DNA of 64,000 nucleotides from Roridomyces roridus (taxonomy: Eukaryota; Basidiomycota; Agaricomycetes; Agaricales; Mycenaceae), in NCBI GenBank assembly GCA_029378245.1, contig JARKIF010000003.1, positions 372,001 to 436,000 of the forward strand. The letters run 5' to 3'. The notes beneath the pieces are model-generated. The model searched no databases, had not been told where the DNA came from, and was given only the letters and a program-made list of their open reading frames with translations. Below, one piece after another: positions 46,960 through 57,562 of the stretch. The position numbers and the translations under genes were made by a program. Every line of letters starts with the position of its first letter. Position 1 is the stretch's first letter.

Positions 46960-47615
46960 GGGTGGGCAGTTACATGAGCCTTCTTCCGCGGCCAGCTGTA
47001 TTTAAGCCGGAGGGACATCCAGATCTGGGGATATAACCTGGGCTTACTTCCGTGTAGAACGTCATTCAGGCGTATGGAGGTGTCGATTCTTGGTTTCTAG
47101 GCTTGTCAGTGACGATATCATCTTGGGAAATTTATGGGTGCGTCTTCTGCTCCGAAGTCGACACATGTGCAGACTAGCCTTTCGGTGAGGAATTTTCCGT
47201 CGCAGAACAATCGCAGAACGCACATTGTAATTTGACCCGCTGGCTTGCAAGACTTGCTAAAGACAGTGCGCCCTCGTTCCCCGCACAACCAAATATCCCC
47301 TTCCAAATTCATTCAAGAACCTCCACATATTACGGTTAAATTTGGCCAACCTTCCAGCGCAGAGGTATCCGGTCTAGCCTTTGTGCGTCGCTCTGCTGAG
47401 ACTTCTCCATTCGTGCGTGAAATCGGAGTTGTTGATTGGATCCGTGGCGGCTTGCGGACATTGGAACCGGGCCGAGAGGGTGGAGGGTGCTGTGGAAGGT
47501 CAGCTGGGTGTCCAACTAACTCCGTTTAGCCTCGTAATACCATCTGACTGGGTCGCCGCTATCTGCCAACCGCCCAATGGAATTAAAACACCCCCGTCGA
47601 GGATATCCAGTCACA
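46960..47615. other. Intergenic, no gene recognised
   Basis: The first part should be the promoter of the gene ending at 46280. No TIR or domain was found. An AATTAAAAC word at 47580 resembles the end of the adjacent 202-bp elements and may be a remnant. Confidence 0.4.
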
Positions 47616-47817
47616 CCGCAGGAGCGCGATTAAAAGGCCGCCCGAAGCATCATTTTTATTTGACAAAAATCCACCCGGATGTGGCCACTTTTTATCAGGA
47701 CACAAAGGCTGTCCGAAACCGGACTTTTTTACTGACAAAAGTGGGACACCTGTTTGGTACCTGATTATCTTGAATATAAATGATGCTTCGGGCCGCCTTT
47801 TAATTGCAGTCCAGCGG
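47616..47817. mobile_element. 202-bp TIR element (MITE), copy 1
   Basis: Inverted repeats of about 44 bp: CCGCAGGAGCGCGATTAAAA, then GGCCGCCCGAAGCATCATTT, mirrored at the right end (CTTCGGGCCGCCTTTTAAT...CCAGCGG). The middle holds a conserved segment with GGCTGTCCGAAACCGGAC. No clear target duplication was identified. Confidence 0.75.
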
Positions 47818-47866
47818 CATGGGGTACCAGTTGCCGGCATACTTGGCACTGGAGAAGGCATCGCCG

Positions 47867-48068
47867 CCGGGGACCACAATTAAAAAGCCGCCAGAAGCAT
47901 CATTTTTATTCAACAAAAAACCGCGCCTGATATGGCCACTTCTTATCAGTACAAAAAGGCTGTCCAAAATTGGACTTTTTCACTGACAAAGGTGGGACAC
48001 CGGTTTTGTACCTGATTATCCAGAATAAGAATGATGCTTCGGGCCGCCGTTTAATTGTGGTCCCACGG
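47867..48068. mobile_element. 202-bp TIR element (MITE), copy 2
   Basis: Same length, orientation and interior as copy 1, from which it is separated by 49 bp; the interior is roughly 80% alike by eye. The terminal repeat is CCGGGGACCACAATTAAAAA / CCGTGGGACCACAATTAAAC. It ends 121 bp before the MFS start codon, so it lies in that promoter. Confidence 0.75.
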
Positions 48069-48189
48069 TGTGAGTATCTCCATCAGTGATTGTTCGCCAA
48101 TCTCCTATCTTGGGAATGAGTCTGACCCAATGATGTATTACTACACCCTCCGGGAACTTTCCGCGTTCACACAGTGGCCACATCCTCCA

Positions 48190-50437
48190 TGTCGACTGAA
48201 GCGAATCAGACCAGGGAGTCCGAGCCATCCTCGACTCCCGGTACTACCGTGGACCTGCCAACCACCGGCGAGAAGGACCGCCGCCAAGAGGGTTCCCAGG
48301 AGGACATCATTATCGTAGATTGGGAAGGCCCAGATGATCCACTGAATCCAAAAAAGTGCGGCTTCCATCCTTCCATCCTTCCTTCTCCTTCGACTGCTTT
48401 GAGTCTCATTTCTCACTCAACAGTTGGAGTCGGGGGAAGAAATGGGCGGCCACCCTTGCCGTTTCTGCATTCACCCTCATTTCCCCAGTTTCTTCCAGCA
48501 TGATCGCCCCGGCTAGCGATCAAGTCGCCCAAGACTTTGGTGTCACGAATGAGGTCGTTTTGGCTCTGTTCACTAGTATTTTCATTCTGGCGTACGGTGC
48601 GTGCTCGTATTCCCATTATTTGGTACCCGGTACCAAGTCTTGATAGCCATTGGCCCACTGGTAAGCAGCCCGTTGTTCAGCTCGGCAAACGCAGGCAACT
48701 AATCAGATTACCAGTTTCTCGGCCCTCTATCCGAAATATTCGCAAGTCTTCTTTGTTCAAGTTCATTTCGGCTTCTCACTCATTCTCCGACCAGGGGAGG
48801 AATCGTATAATACAAGGTGCCAATCTGTGGTACTTGGTATGGAATCTAGCTTGCGGGTTCGCCCAGAACACCGGCGAACTCCTTGCGTTTAGATTTCTTG
48901 CGGGGATTGGAGGGAGTGCGCCTCTTGCTGTATGTCGACCAACGTCTCTATTCGTTCAACTGCTGATTTAGTAGACGGGCGGGGGTGTCTTGGGAGATAT
49001 ATGGAGCGCTGAAGAGCGAGGGCAGGCTATCGCCATATATTCCTTGGCCCCTCTTCTTGGCCCTGTCGTTGGTCCCATTTGCGGTGCGTACATTGCACAA
49101 AAGTCGACTTGGAGATGGGTGGTAAGGTTGTTGTTCCGCTTTTCGAGAAGACGATGCTGAGAACTCGCAGTTTTGGTCGACGACTATCGTTACTGTTGGA
49201 GTGCAGATACTCGGTGTCCTTTACCTGCGAGAATGTTGGTTTTGCGACTTTACCCGCCTTTTCTGTCTGACAGCTTCCAGCATACGCGCCGTTTTTGCTT
49301 GAACAAAAAGCAAAAAGAATACGTAAATCTATGGACCTGGAGAAAGGCCCTGTGAGAATCGTCAAATCCAAGCTCGCGACCGACGACCGGACGTAGGTCT
49401 TCGCTCTCAATAATGCACGAGACCACTGACTTCCGCTCGATGCAGCTGGAAAAACGTCATCAAAATCGCTCTGACGCGCCCCTTTGTCCTCTTCTACTAC
49501 GAACCCATCGTCCAGCTTCTCGCAATATACATGTCCTACCTCTACGGACTCTTCTACCGTGCGTCCCCACAACCTCTTCTTCGTCTGAATCTCGTAATTC
49601 ACTACTACTGTAGTCTTCCTCACCTCCATGCCATTAATGTTCCAGGGCACGTACGGCGAGAGCGTGGGCGTCTCTGGGCTGCATTACCTCGCGCTGGGAG
49701 TCGGGGTGACCGGCGCGTCGCAGATCAACGCCCGCTTGATGGATTACATATATAAAGTCCTCAAGCGGAGGTACGGTGGGGTGGGGCAGCCCGAGTTTCG
49801 ATTACGTGCGTGCCGATTTTTCAACTTACTTGCTTATTTGGATGGAATTGACTCGCTGATGTAGCGTCGATGGTTCCTGGATCGATATTCCTGCCGATTG
49901 GATTCCTCATAACCGGGTGGGCCGTGCAGGCCAAGGTGCACTGGATAGTAGCTGACATCGTCGGTTCATTCATTTATCGAGCTATTGGGGCTGAAATTCA
50001 CTGTCCTAGGGCATCGTATTCATCGGTGCAGGTATCATTCTGAGCTTCCAGGCAATCCAAATGCAAGTCACTCCTTTACCCATCTCTCTTTCTTACTTTC
50101 TTTCTCACTTACTTTGAACTTGCATCCAGATACATCGTCGATGCGTTCACCACATACGCCGCCAGCGCCCTCGCTGCAGCTTCCTGTCTCCGCGCGCTGT
50201 GTGGGTTTGGATTCCCGCTTTTTGCAGAGAGTATGTACAAGAAGCTTGGGTACGGGAAAGGCGATACGGTCCTTGCTGTTATAGCCATTGCTATTGGGTG
50301 TCCTGCGTGAGTTGAATTTCCATCCATCCATAGAGTCGTCAAACGTCCGTTGACCTTTGATTAGCCCGATTCTACTATGGCGATATGGGAAGCAGATAAG
50401 GATGAAGAGTCGGTTCGCGAAGCACGCGGTCAAATAG
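48190..50437 (+). CDS. MFS transporter, DHA1 multidrug type
   Basis: Proton-coupled exporter of the major facilitator superfamily in the plasma membrane. The cytosolic N-terminus (MSTEANQTRESEPSSTPGTT) ends with DWEGPDDPLNPKNWSRGKKW, the usual entry to TM1 in fungal drug:H+ antiporters. Segments follow in order: MIAPASDQVAQDFGV; IGPLFLGPLSEIFGR; LWYLVWNLACGFAQ with FRFLAGIGGSAPLA; GGGVLGDIWSAEERGQAIAI; LLGPVVGPICGAYI. The C-terminal half begins RPFVLFYYEPIVQLLAIYMS and ends LCGFGFPLFAESMYKKLGYG and the final basic tail. At least eight introns; the one after LSEIF (near 48750) has a GC donor (GCAAGT). The frame joins throughout, so it looks functional. The substrate is unknown; two MITEs sit just upstream. 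Confidence 0.88.
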
Positions 50438-51214
50438 GAGCGTGGTCGAGTCCTGCGCCAGTTATGTGGTGATCTTGACTCGATGATCTGTGTACGGCCG
50501 GAATAAAACAAACATTTCCCGTAGACTTACTATCACGATCTTCACTTGCCGACAGTTCCAACTCCGCCGCCCTGCCCACGATTCAACCATGATTTGATCC
50601 CATATGATTTTTGTTCTTCCTCCACTTGACCACAATTGAATTTCAATCATCCCCGCCCGCAAAAATCAGAGTCCGCACAAAGTGAGATGCACCTGAGAGT
50701 AGTCAAATCACACCGGAAAGCACGCCGTTGCACATGAAACCGGAAATCGGGCAGATCAATGAGGTTCCCACGGTTCAATCTTCAAGTTCAACTGTGTGAG
50801 CTTTGACGTAATTTGTAACTGGTTTCGCTCTCATTAGGCTCGGACCAGCACTTTACTTCAGGAACACCTCCTATGGGCACTAATACCTTCCCCTGCAAAA
50901 GTGCCTGTGGGACTGGTTCGAGTCTACGCTCTCATTAAGAAAGCGCATACATCTGGACTGACTGGAAGTTGAAGATGAGTTCTGGACCAAATCAACGTGA
51001 TTCCCTGTCTTCCAGTTAGCTCGCGTGGTCCACGGGAAGGCCTCCTTGCCTTTTTAGACCCAAGCACGGTACCATATACCACGATTTTCGGGACAGTAAA
51101 ATTCAACCAGAAAGTGAGAATGCGGAGCTTACAGTCTGATTACAAGGCAAGAGTAAAGTACAACTGCGCTAGCGAAGAAAGCATTTGGGATATGATAAAT
51201 AAAACCCCGAGTCG
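50438..51214. other. Intergenic with sequence shared with 54.5-55.1 kb
   Basis: No gene. 50580-50660 (CGATTCAACCATGATTTGA, then CTTGACCACAA) recurs in direct orientation at 54508-54590. 50661-50815 recurs inverted at 54709-54950. The words around AACTGCGCTAGCGAAGAAAG (51160-51180) recur directly at 55037-55057. The shared blocks bracket the inverted GMC copy. Confidence 0.7.
50661..50815 (+). repeat. Left arm of inverted repeat around the GMC pseudogene
   Basis: Landmarks AGAGTCCGCACAAAGT, GCCGTTGCACA, GATCAAT and GGTTCCCACGGTTCAATC recur in the same order on the opposite strand at 54950-54709. The right arm has about 80-90 extra bp in the middle. Confidence 0.75.
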
Positions 51215-54150
51215 TTCAATGTTATGGCGCTCGTCACCGCGCAAGTTTGCATGCAGCGCCTCGCTGGGTTCTGTCAGCGACATCCGTCCCTCAAATTTTG
51301 GGATCATGTAATTCATTGGATATGGACAAGTATTTAGCAGTTCCTCACTCCCAAGCCTGCTTGACCAAATCGGCTCCCCGTTCTCCAACGACATACGAGG
51401 CAGCCTGAGTATGCCCAGTCGGGATGAACGGCAGAATCGACGCATCAATGACCCTCAGCCCACTAGCCCCCTTGACAAGCAAGTCTGGATTGACCTACGC
51501 CCTCCATAAGCTACGAAATTCGAAAAGAGAGTTCACGTACAACTCCGTACGTCGCATTCCAAGCCGACATGGATGCAGTCGAAACGAGATGCCACGACAC
51601 GTCTGTGGTATTCCGGATATACTGATCCAACGCATCGGTCGACAGGTTCGCCAAATCCATAGTGGGTGCAATAATATAGTCTTTCCAGGTTGACGCAGAA
51701 ACGAATTTCGCGGCATGCTGGATTGCTTGCCTGGCAGTGAATATGTCAAATTCTGTGGTGAAGAATCCCAGGTCGATCAAGGGCGGATCGAATGGATTGT
51801 TGCTTTGGAGAGTGACTGATCCACCTGTAAAATTCTTAGTGTGGAGCTAGCAGACGTGGGAAGGAGAGAATCACGACTAGTCGGAGTGAGTACAGCCATA
51901 CCGAGCTGCATATAGTGTCCTGGTGCGGATGTGGGCCCACCGGGACCCGTCTGCGAAAAAGTCAACCAAAGACAGTCCAGTCTCTCAGATTCCAAACAAC
52001 CTACGCCCATACCCATCTCAATATGGGGTGCATTCGGACCAGCAGCAGGATCTTGAACCTTTTCAAAAATCACAGAATTCACATCCAACCGAGACCAGCC
52101 AAGATGAGTCAGCGGAAGGGCAGAAAAAGGGCTCGAATGTGACTTGTTCCACTGTGCATACGCTTCATTGAACCTCGTCGCATTTTGCTCTATTGAGTCC
52201 ACGGTCTGCGTCGAGTTGACGAGCCACGTCCCCCCGTTGAAGAACGGATGGTCTGTCGCGTTTTGCCCGACGCTGGGGAGGTGCAGGACGGATGGGATGC
52301 CCAACGCTTTCAGAGCCGCTTGGTCGCCGACGCCAGAGTGCATGAGGATCATGGGCGTCCCGACCGAGCCGGCAGATAGTATTATCTCCTTCTTTGCTTT
52401 GGCTGTATACAAAGAACCACCTCACCTCAAATTCGATATCAGTTTTGTTCGGAATCACTAGGCACTTACTTGGCAAGAATTGAACCCCGCCGAAATTAAT
52501 TTCCCCTTTGTTCGTTTTGCTCGGGTTCACGAGTTTGGAGACTTGGGCGTGCAGTAAGACGCTTAGATTCGGCCGCCCTGCGAATTTTGGTGCCAAATAA
52601 GATGTTGCCGATGAGCTCCGCTCACCACCTCCAATAGTAGATTGGAGGTAGCCTGCCATCCTGTAAGTGAACACACTGGCTGCTTCTGCGACACATACCA
52701 ACGCCCAACATCTTCCCCGAGTTAAAGTCCAAATTGAACGGAAAATCTTCGGGCAATTCCTTCGTTGCTTGTTGGACGTGTTGTTGGAAGATCGGCCACT
52801 GGAAGCCGTTGAGGCTCACAGAGTTGATTCCGTGGGTGCTGTGAACAGCCGGGTCAAATTGCCCGTTCGTATCGTGGTGGTCGACGGGTGGTGTCCATTT
52901 CTCATTCTGCAATTCCAGCCTCAACAGTCATCCGAACGGTCGAAAGGATTGAGATACCTTGAAGAAGTAGGGAAGCATATTATTCCAAGACCACCCTGGA
53001 TCTCCGGTCATTGCCGCGTAGCGATCGTAGTCATCCGCTGAGCCGCGTGTATATATCATGCCATCTACGAACCTCAGTGTAAATCAGTGGTTGAACAAAC
53101 CGACATACTATGCGCGGTACATCCACCAAGAATATGAGCTGTCAAGTAAAGCATGAATTGTCCGCACACCATCCAAGGCACGACACAGACCGCGTTGGTA
53201 CGGAACCGACCGGTTGTTGAGCCCAACCTGAGGAACCGTCGTATAATTCCACTCCTATATATTTGCACCGAGTAAATTGTTCACAAAGAACGGCACAATC
53301 GAGTCGATGACACCCTCATTTCTGTCAGTTTTGTCAGACCGATTGAATCGCAGAAAGGTCGAAACGACTGACGATACGCCAGCTTCCAACAAAAGTACAG
53401 AAAATTTAGGGTTCTCAGTCAACCTGTTCGCCACCACGTTTCCCGCTGCCCCGCCTAGGTACCATGTGAGTGGCAAGGGAAAGCGTGAGGTGCGTTCAGA
53501 ATCATACCTCCAACGATGACAAAATCATAGTCGAAGCCAGGGATATCGGAGACGTCTTCGTAGATTTTGGCTTGGCCAACGCTCAGGAACGTCGATGCAA
53601 AAAGCAGAAACAGAGGGAGCTGCATGTCTTACAGTTTGGTGGTGGAGAATATGATGGTTTTATACCTCATCCCACTGGCCGGCGGTGGACGATTTAGCTT
53701 CTGTTGTAAAATAGTGGCGCCGCCCAAGAGGATGGTGCCTCGACGAATTTGGAATACCTACGGCGCTGACGATAGCTCCCACTGACCTCTGAGAAGCGGG
53801 GTGCCGAAAGGAGCGAAAGTTCCCTGAATATTCGGTTCGTAAGCAGCCCGACAGCAATTTGAAACTATGGCCCTCAAAGGACGGTGTCAGAGTCTAATTT
53901 AGAGCGAATTCGATTGCTTCGGCACGCCTGTGCGTTCACGATTAAGAACCGGGCCGCCAACACCGTGATACGGTCCTCGAGTCCCCAGTCATGGGACGCG
54001 CGTCTTGGGAAGATGGGTGAATAGACGCGGCGACAAGGTGGGCTTCGACGGGCTTGGATGGGCTTTCAAGTCGGATGACGGTGACTGTTGCTTGGCGTTC
54101 AAGATAAGTTTGGCTTCGGAAGATGGCGGTTGCAAACAGAAAGAGAACAA
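51215..54150 (-). repeat. Segmental duplication, copy 2 (inverted)
   Basis: Diverged inverted copy of 25425-28370, from GGATGTCGCTGACAGA-like sequence past the stop to the TTTGCAACCGCCAT match near 54130. Introns and TATA box are retained. Confidence 0.85.
51345..53625 (-). pseudogene. GMC oxidoreductase, inverted paralogue with premature stop
   Basis: Same exon-intron plan as the gene at 25989. The start at 53625 gives MQLPLFLLFASTFLSVGQA. The FAD motif, WHLVSTASM and the end PTGHTQAASYVVGERGAD, with stop at 51345-51347, are all present. One lesion was seen: after FVNNLLGAN-I the codon that is TAC (Tyr) in copy 1 is TAG here (53257-53255). This cuts the protein after about 90 residues. The splice sites checked are still usable, including a shifted acceptor before SGSLYTAKAK (52404 region). 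The loss therefore looks recent, though substitutions are scattered throughout. Confidence 0.85.
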
Positions 54151-54485
54151 GTCACGGGCTTGATATCGATCATACCCGGGCCGTCAGAAGGACGGTTGAA
54201 GTTGGACTCCAACACCGCGACCGCAAGTATTGTCTCAACTATCGCGAGCACGCGTCAATTTGAGGGCAGAACCAGGACATCTGCGTGACGCGGATCATAC
54301 TAGGCTGGGGCACGAAAGAGGGAATGTTTTTTCAAGCTCTCAATATCCGGATTCCGGAACCGACGGGTCGTCCGAGTCGCGTTTGATGATTTGATTGCGT
54401 GCCGCCTGGAGGTGGCAAAAAAAAAAAAACAGACATTTTCAGTAGTCTCTCTGTGAGCCATTTTTACTTACCGCCAGGTGAACAC
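53626..54485. other. Duplicated upstream region and unique sequence
   Basis: 53626 to about 54150 matches the region upstream of the active GMC gene. 54150-54485 has no recognised content apart from an A-run at 54417-54430. Confidence 0.5.
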
Positions 54486-54639
54486 AATTTCCGCGGACCT
54501 GTCCATGATTCAACCATGATTTGAGCTCACTGGCATATAGCTTTCCTTCTTGTTCCGCTTGACCACAAATGCTTTCTGAATCATCCCATTCGAAGCAGTA
54601 GAAATTGTGAGTTGCCTTTCCGAATCAGGTCTCCATGCG

Positions 54640-54700
54640 ATCGAAACCAGGTACATCATCGATGCGTTGACGATATACGCTGGGAGCGCACTCTCCACTG
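54640..54700 (+). pseudogene. Fragment of an MFS transporter exon
   Basis: The translation YIIDAFTIYAGSAL matches YIVDAFTTYAASAL of the transporter at 50129-50170, preceded by a similar CCAG acceptor. The piece is only about 60 bp. It lies beside other sequence shared with the region downstream of the transporter, so it came from the same rearrangement. Confidence 0.65.
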
Positions 54701-54708
54701 TGCAGAAA

Positions 54709-54950
54709 TACAAAATTACGTCGAAGTTCAAAGCTGAACTTCAGGATTGAACCGTGGGAATCCGATTGATCCGACCATCCTGTGCAACGGCACCGCGGTT
54801 CTTTCTGGCGCCTGGCATCGTGGGTGCTTCTTCCTGTTGACCGGTCCGCGTTCGCCGAGCAGGTCCTCGTGTATGTTTGTTTATCAAGGCCGTTCACAGG
54901 TCTTCGGCGACTGTCATGCGCATCTGACTTTGTGCGGACTCCGATTTGTT
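54709..54950 (-). repeat. Right arm of inverted repeat around the GMC pseudogene
   Basis: Reverse complement of the arm at 50661-50815, with an internal extra 80-90 bp. Together the arms enclose about 3.9 kb that contains the duplicated GMC segment. Confidence 0.75.
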
Positions 54951-55117
54951 ACCGTCAGGCCGGAAAATGATTACAATTCAGAAAGTGGACATCGGGAATA
55001 CAGTGTGTACAGCAATCCACGGCGAGAGAAAACATAACTGCGATAGCGACGAAAGCGTGATGTAGAAATAAAGAACTTGTGATTCGGGCATCTACGAGAG
55101 CCCAAAGGATCCAGACT

Positions 55118-55836
55118 TTAGACCGAATACCCGGCTGATGCGTAAGGCTGCTGCCCGACATGGCGCGGATGCGGATATGTGATGACCCTCGTGTCTGGGT
55201 TGCGGCATACATTGAACATTAATATTCTAGCAGCAGGATACGCAGACGTACCAGAGCCCCGGAAACCGGAAAGCATGGCCTTCGTGTCGGTAATATCCTC
55301 TGTCAATCGACGCTGGCGTTCAACTTCCAAGATCAACTATGCAGTCATGTAAATCTCCCGAATATGACTCCGAGCGGGATCGCGCACCTCCACGACAGCC
55401 TGAATCTTCTTGAGGTCCGTGGCACAAGCTTCGATATCTTTGGAGAGCATACGATATTTCTTCCAGGTCAAGACCGCCATCGACCCAAGTATGCAGCATT
55501 TCACGCGCGACAGAGTTCGCTTGACCCTTCCGGACTAGGTGAATACCAACGGCGAATCGACATCGGAAGAACTCACTCCAAGAGCCGCAGACCCTGCTCG
55601 CCGAGGCAGAAAAAATCCTTGGAGCAGTAGGATTTTGCATGACGAAAAGTCGTCTCGGTTTTGTCGACCTGGCGCTCGACGCAGCTCAGCCGAACCGACG
55701 GGCGTTGCAGGTGAATGGCGTGTCCGACGGTAAGAAGGGCGAAAAGGGCGAGTAGGATGTAGCGGAGGGTGTTGTTTGGAATCAAGGACAGGGACCCGAA
55801 GAGGAGGGAACTCTGCAGAGAAGTCAAGTCGTGCAT
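55118..55836 (-). CDS. Single-TM agaricomycete protein of unknown function
   Basis: Four exons. Exon 1 (from 55836) encodes MHDLTSLQSSLLFGS, a membrane segment RYILLALFALLTVGHAIHL, then a coiled part (VERQVDKTETTFRHAKSYC) ending EQGLRLLE. Exon 2 encodes VKRTLSRVKCCILG and MAVLTWKKYRMLSKDIEACA. Exon 3 encodes LILEVERQRRLTEDITDTKA. The last exon encodes DTRVITYPHPRHVGQQ and the stop at 55118. The first intron is best read with the acceptor CCGGAAG, which keeps frame. The order of TM segment, Cys-containing helix and W-K-x-Y-R is shared by a family of short proteins found in many agaricomycetes. Its role is unknown. Confidence 0.7.
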
Positions 55837-55904
55837 CTGACTGGCGAGAAGGACACAGCGGACGGCTCACTTTTATACTTCCCCGGGCTCTCGGCAAGGA
55901 AAAT

Positions 55905-56145
55905 GTTGAAAGGTATACAGCTCTGCTTCCGAAATGATGCTGGAGTGCTCTTCTTCGTACAGCTTTGTTTCCAAAATGGGCAATTTCCATGCTGAGCAGC
56001 GAGCGCGCGCGGCGCGCGATCGAGCCATGGGCACCAATTTCCAAACTGAGCAATCGAGGATTCGTACAGCTCTGCTTCCAAAATGTTGATGAGCAACGTT
56101 CACAATTCCCTATCAATTTTCAACCTACAGCTCTGTTTGCAAAGA
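55905..56145. repeat. Degenerate tandem repeats (CAGCTCTGCTTCCAAAATG)
   Basis: The word TACAGCTCTGCTTCCGAAATG recurs with changes at about 55915, 55957, 56064 and 56126. A second word, CAATTTCC(A)TGCTGAGCA, alternates with it (55979 and 56035). It lies just upstream of the one-TM gene, within its promoter region. Confidence 0.6.
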
Positions 56146-56576
56146 GAGTAATAAGCCTGTGACGATAATGCACCACATCACTTCACCCTAAGAATGTGAA
56201 ATTAACGACAACAAGGGGCATGTATCCGATGCGTATCCACCTCAAATCTCGGCGATTTGTGAGAGACGACACGGCAAGTCGGCGGAGCAGTACCGGGTTG
56301 TCCAGGCGTGCGCACGCCTGCGGGACCATTAAGCAAGAGATTTGAGAGAAGAGGGACCATCAATCAAAAGTGGATGAATGAGCTGAGCGGGAGGGACGAG
56401 TGGATGGTCCCACCTCGGAAAAGTAGACTGAGGGATTCTTTGAGAACGGCTTGCACTATTTCGGAGTACGAAGCAGCATAAATAATCTGGGTTCGAGGAA
56501 TGAGGCGGAGGAGACGACATTCCAAACCCACCATGCACAGTAGAAATCGTCTTCATTATATCCGCATAAGTTACTC

Positions 56577-57000
56577 TATAATAGCACCAGATAGATCAGC
56601 AAACCACGCGCGCTGGTCCTTCGGCGAAGCCCAGTCGACTTCGTGGCCTGCTAAAATCAGCTTGAAGCCAGGAAGTTGAAAGGAACAAAAAGATTCAGAT
56701 ACTCACCGCCAAAAAAAGTCAGGAAATGCGTACCTTTTATTTGCGACTTGTCCGAGTCGCACAGCGTGAGGCCCGAGACGCTGATGACAGACTTCCCGTC
56801 TACCCACAACTCCAGTTCGCCTGCAGATCTCAAGTCAAGGGAAAGCCAACAGGAGGAGTGCAGGATACACTCCATTTTTCGGAGCCAAGCTCGTTCAGCT
56901 TGACTCGAAAAGACAGAGTTACCACCTTCCGACGGCAAGGGTCGAAATTAAAGGCATTCCGCCCGACGGAAAAGCCGTACTGGGCGTTGCCCGTCGAATA
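56577..57000 (-). pseudogene. C-terminal fragment of a PL14-like polysaccharide lyase
   Basis: Three exon pieces read NAQYGFSVGRNAFNFDP and LSFRVKLNELGSEKW, then (intron with GTGTAT donor, about 56829-56877) SGELELWVDGKSVISVSGLT and THFLTFFGG, then GHEVDWASPKDQRAWFADL and the stop near 56577. The FFGG-WASPKDQ ending and the ELELWVDG strand are typical of the jelly-roll lyases related to PL14. The first 150 or more residues, with signal peptide, are missing upstream. It is probably a truncated, inactive copy. Confidence 0.65.
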
Positions 57001-57496
57001 AGGCGGGACTGCTGACAGTTGCTGCTGATTTTAAATAGTCTGTTAGAGGGAGGTACGTGTATAGCTCTCCCTGACCTTCGGCCTGCACTAATCAGTCTAA
57101 AAGGGCGAAAGCTTTAAAATGAACACATCGAGACTTCCACATCGGCCGTACGTTAAAACACTTGGAGCGGGCTTCTTGACGTCCGCCTGTACATGCATGC
57201 GACGAGTCTCCCTCGCCGCCATCTGAAGAAATGAATACCAGGGATAGAGAAAGTGCCATAGCGAACGTACATATGCCGGGAAGACCATGGAAAATCAATG
57301 GAAAATCGATGGAAAATGAATATGCGAGCGAGCGGAAGTCGTCGCTGTATGCATCGGAGGAGGAAGCAGTGAGCTTGGGACAAGTCTGTGCTGTGCGAGA
57401 TTGAAATGAGCTCGGGAGGATGTATGGAGGTCCAACAGGTCGATAAAGCGTAGCTAGAGAAGGAGAAAAGCACGGAGTGCGCTTACATAGAGTATA

Positions 57497-57562
57497 ACAT
57501 GGGTAACCGGAGGCGCTGGTTACCCCGCTGGTGACCGCCGGTTACCTGTGGCTGTGGGTAAC
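57497..57562. repeat. GGTAACC/GGTGACC tract
   Basis: Six GGTNACC-type words in both orientations lie within about 65 bp (GGGTAACCGG, CTGGTTACCCC, CTGGTGACCG, GCCGGTTACC, GGGTAACCAG). It resembles the tract at 7052. Confidence 0.6.

Noticed and set aside
51345..53625. Second GMC gene as a functional enzyme
   Set aside because: The in-frame TAG at 53255-53257 lies inside an exon whose borders match copy 1, so a full protein cannot be made without a sequence error or readthrough.
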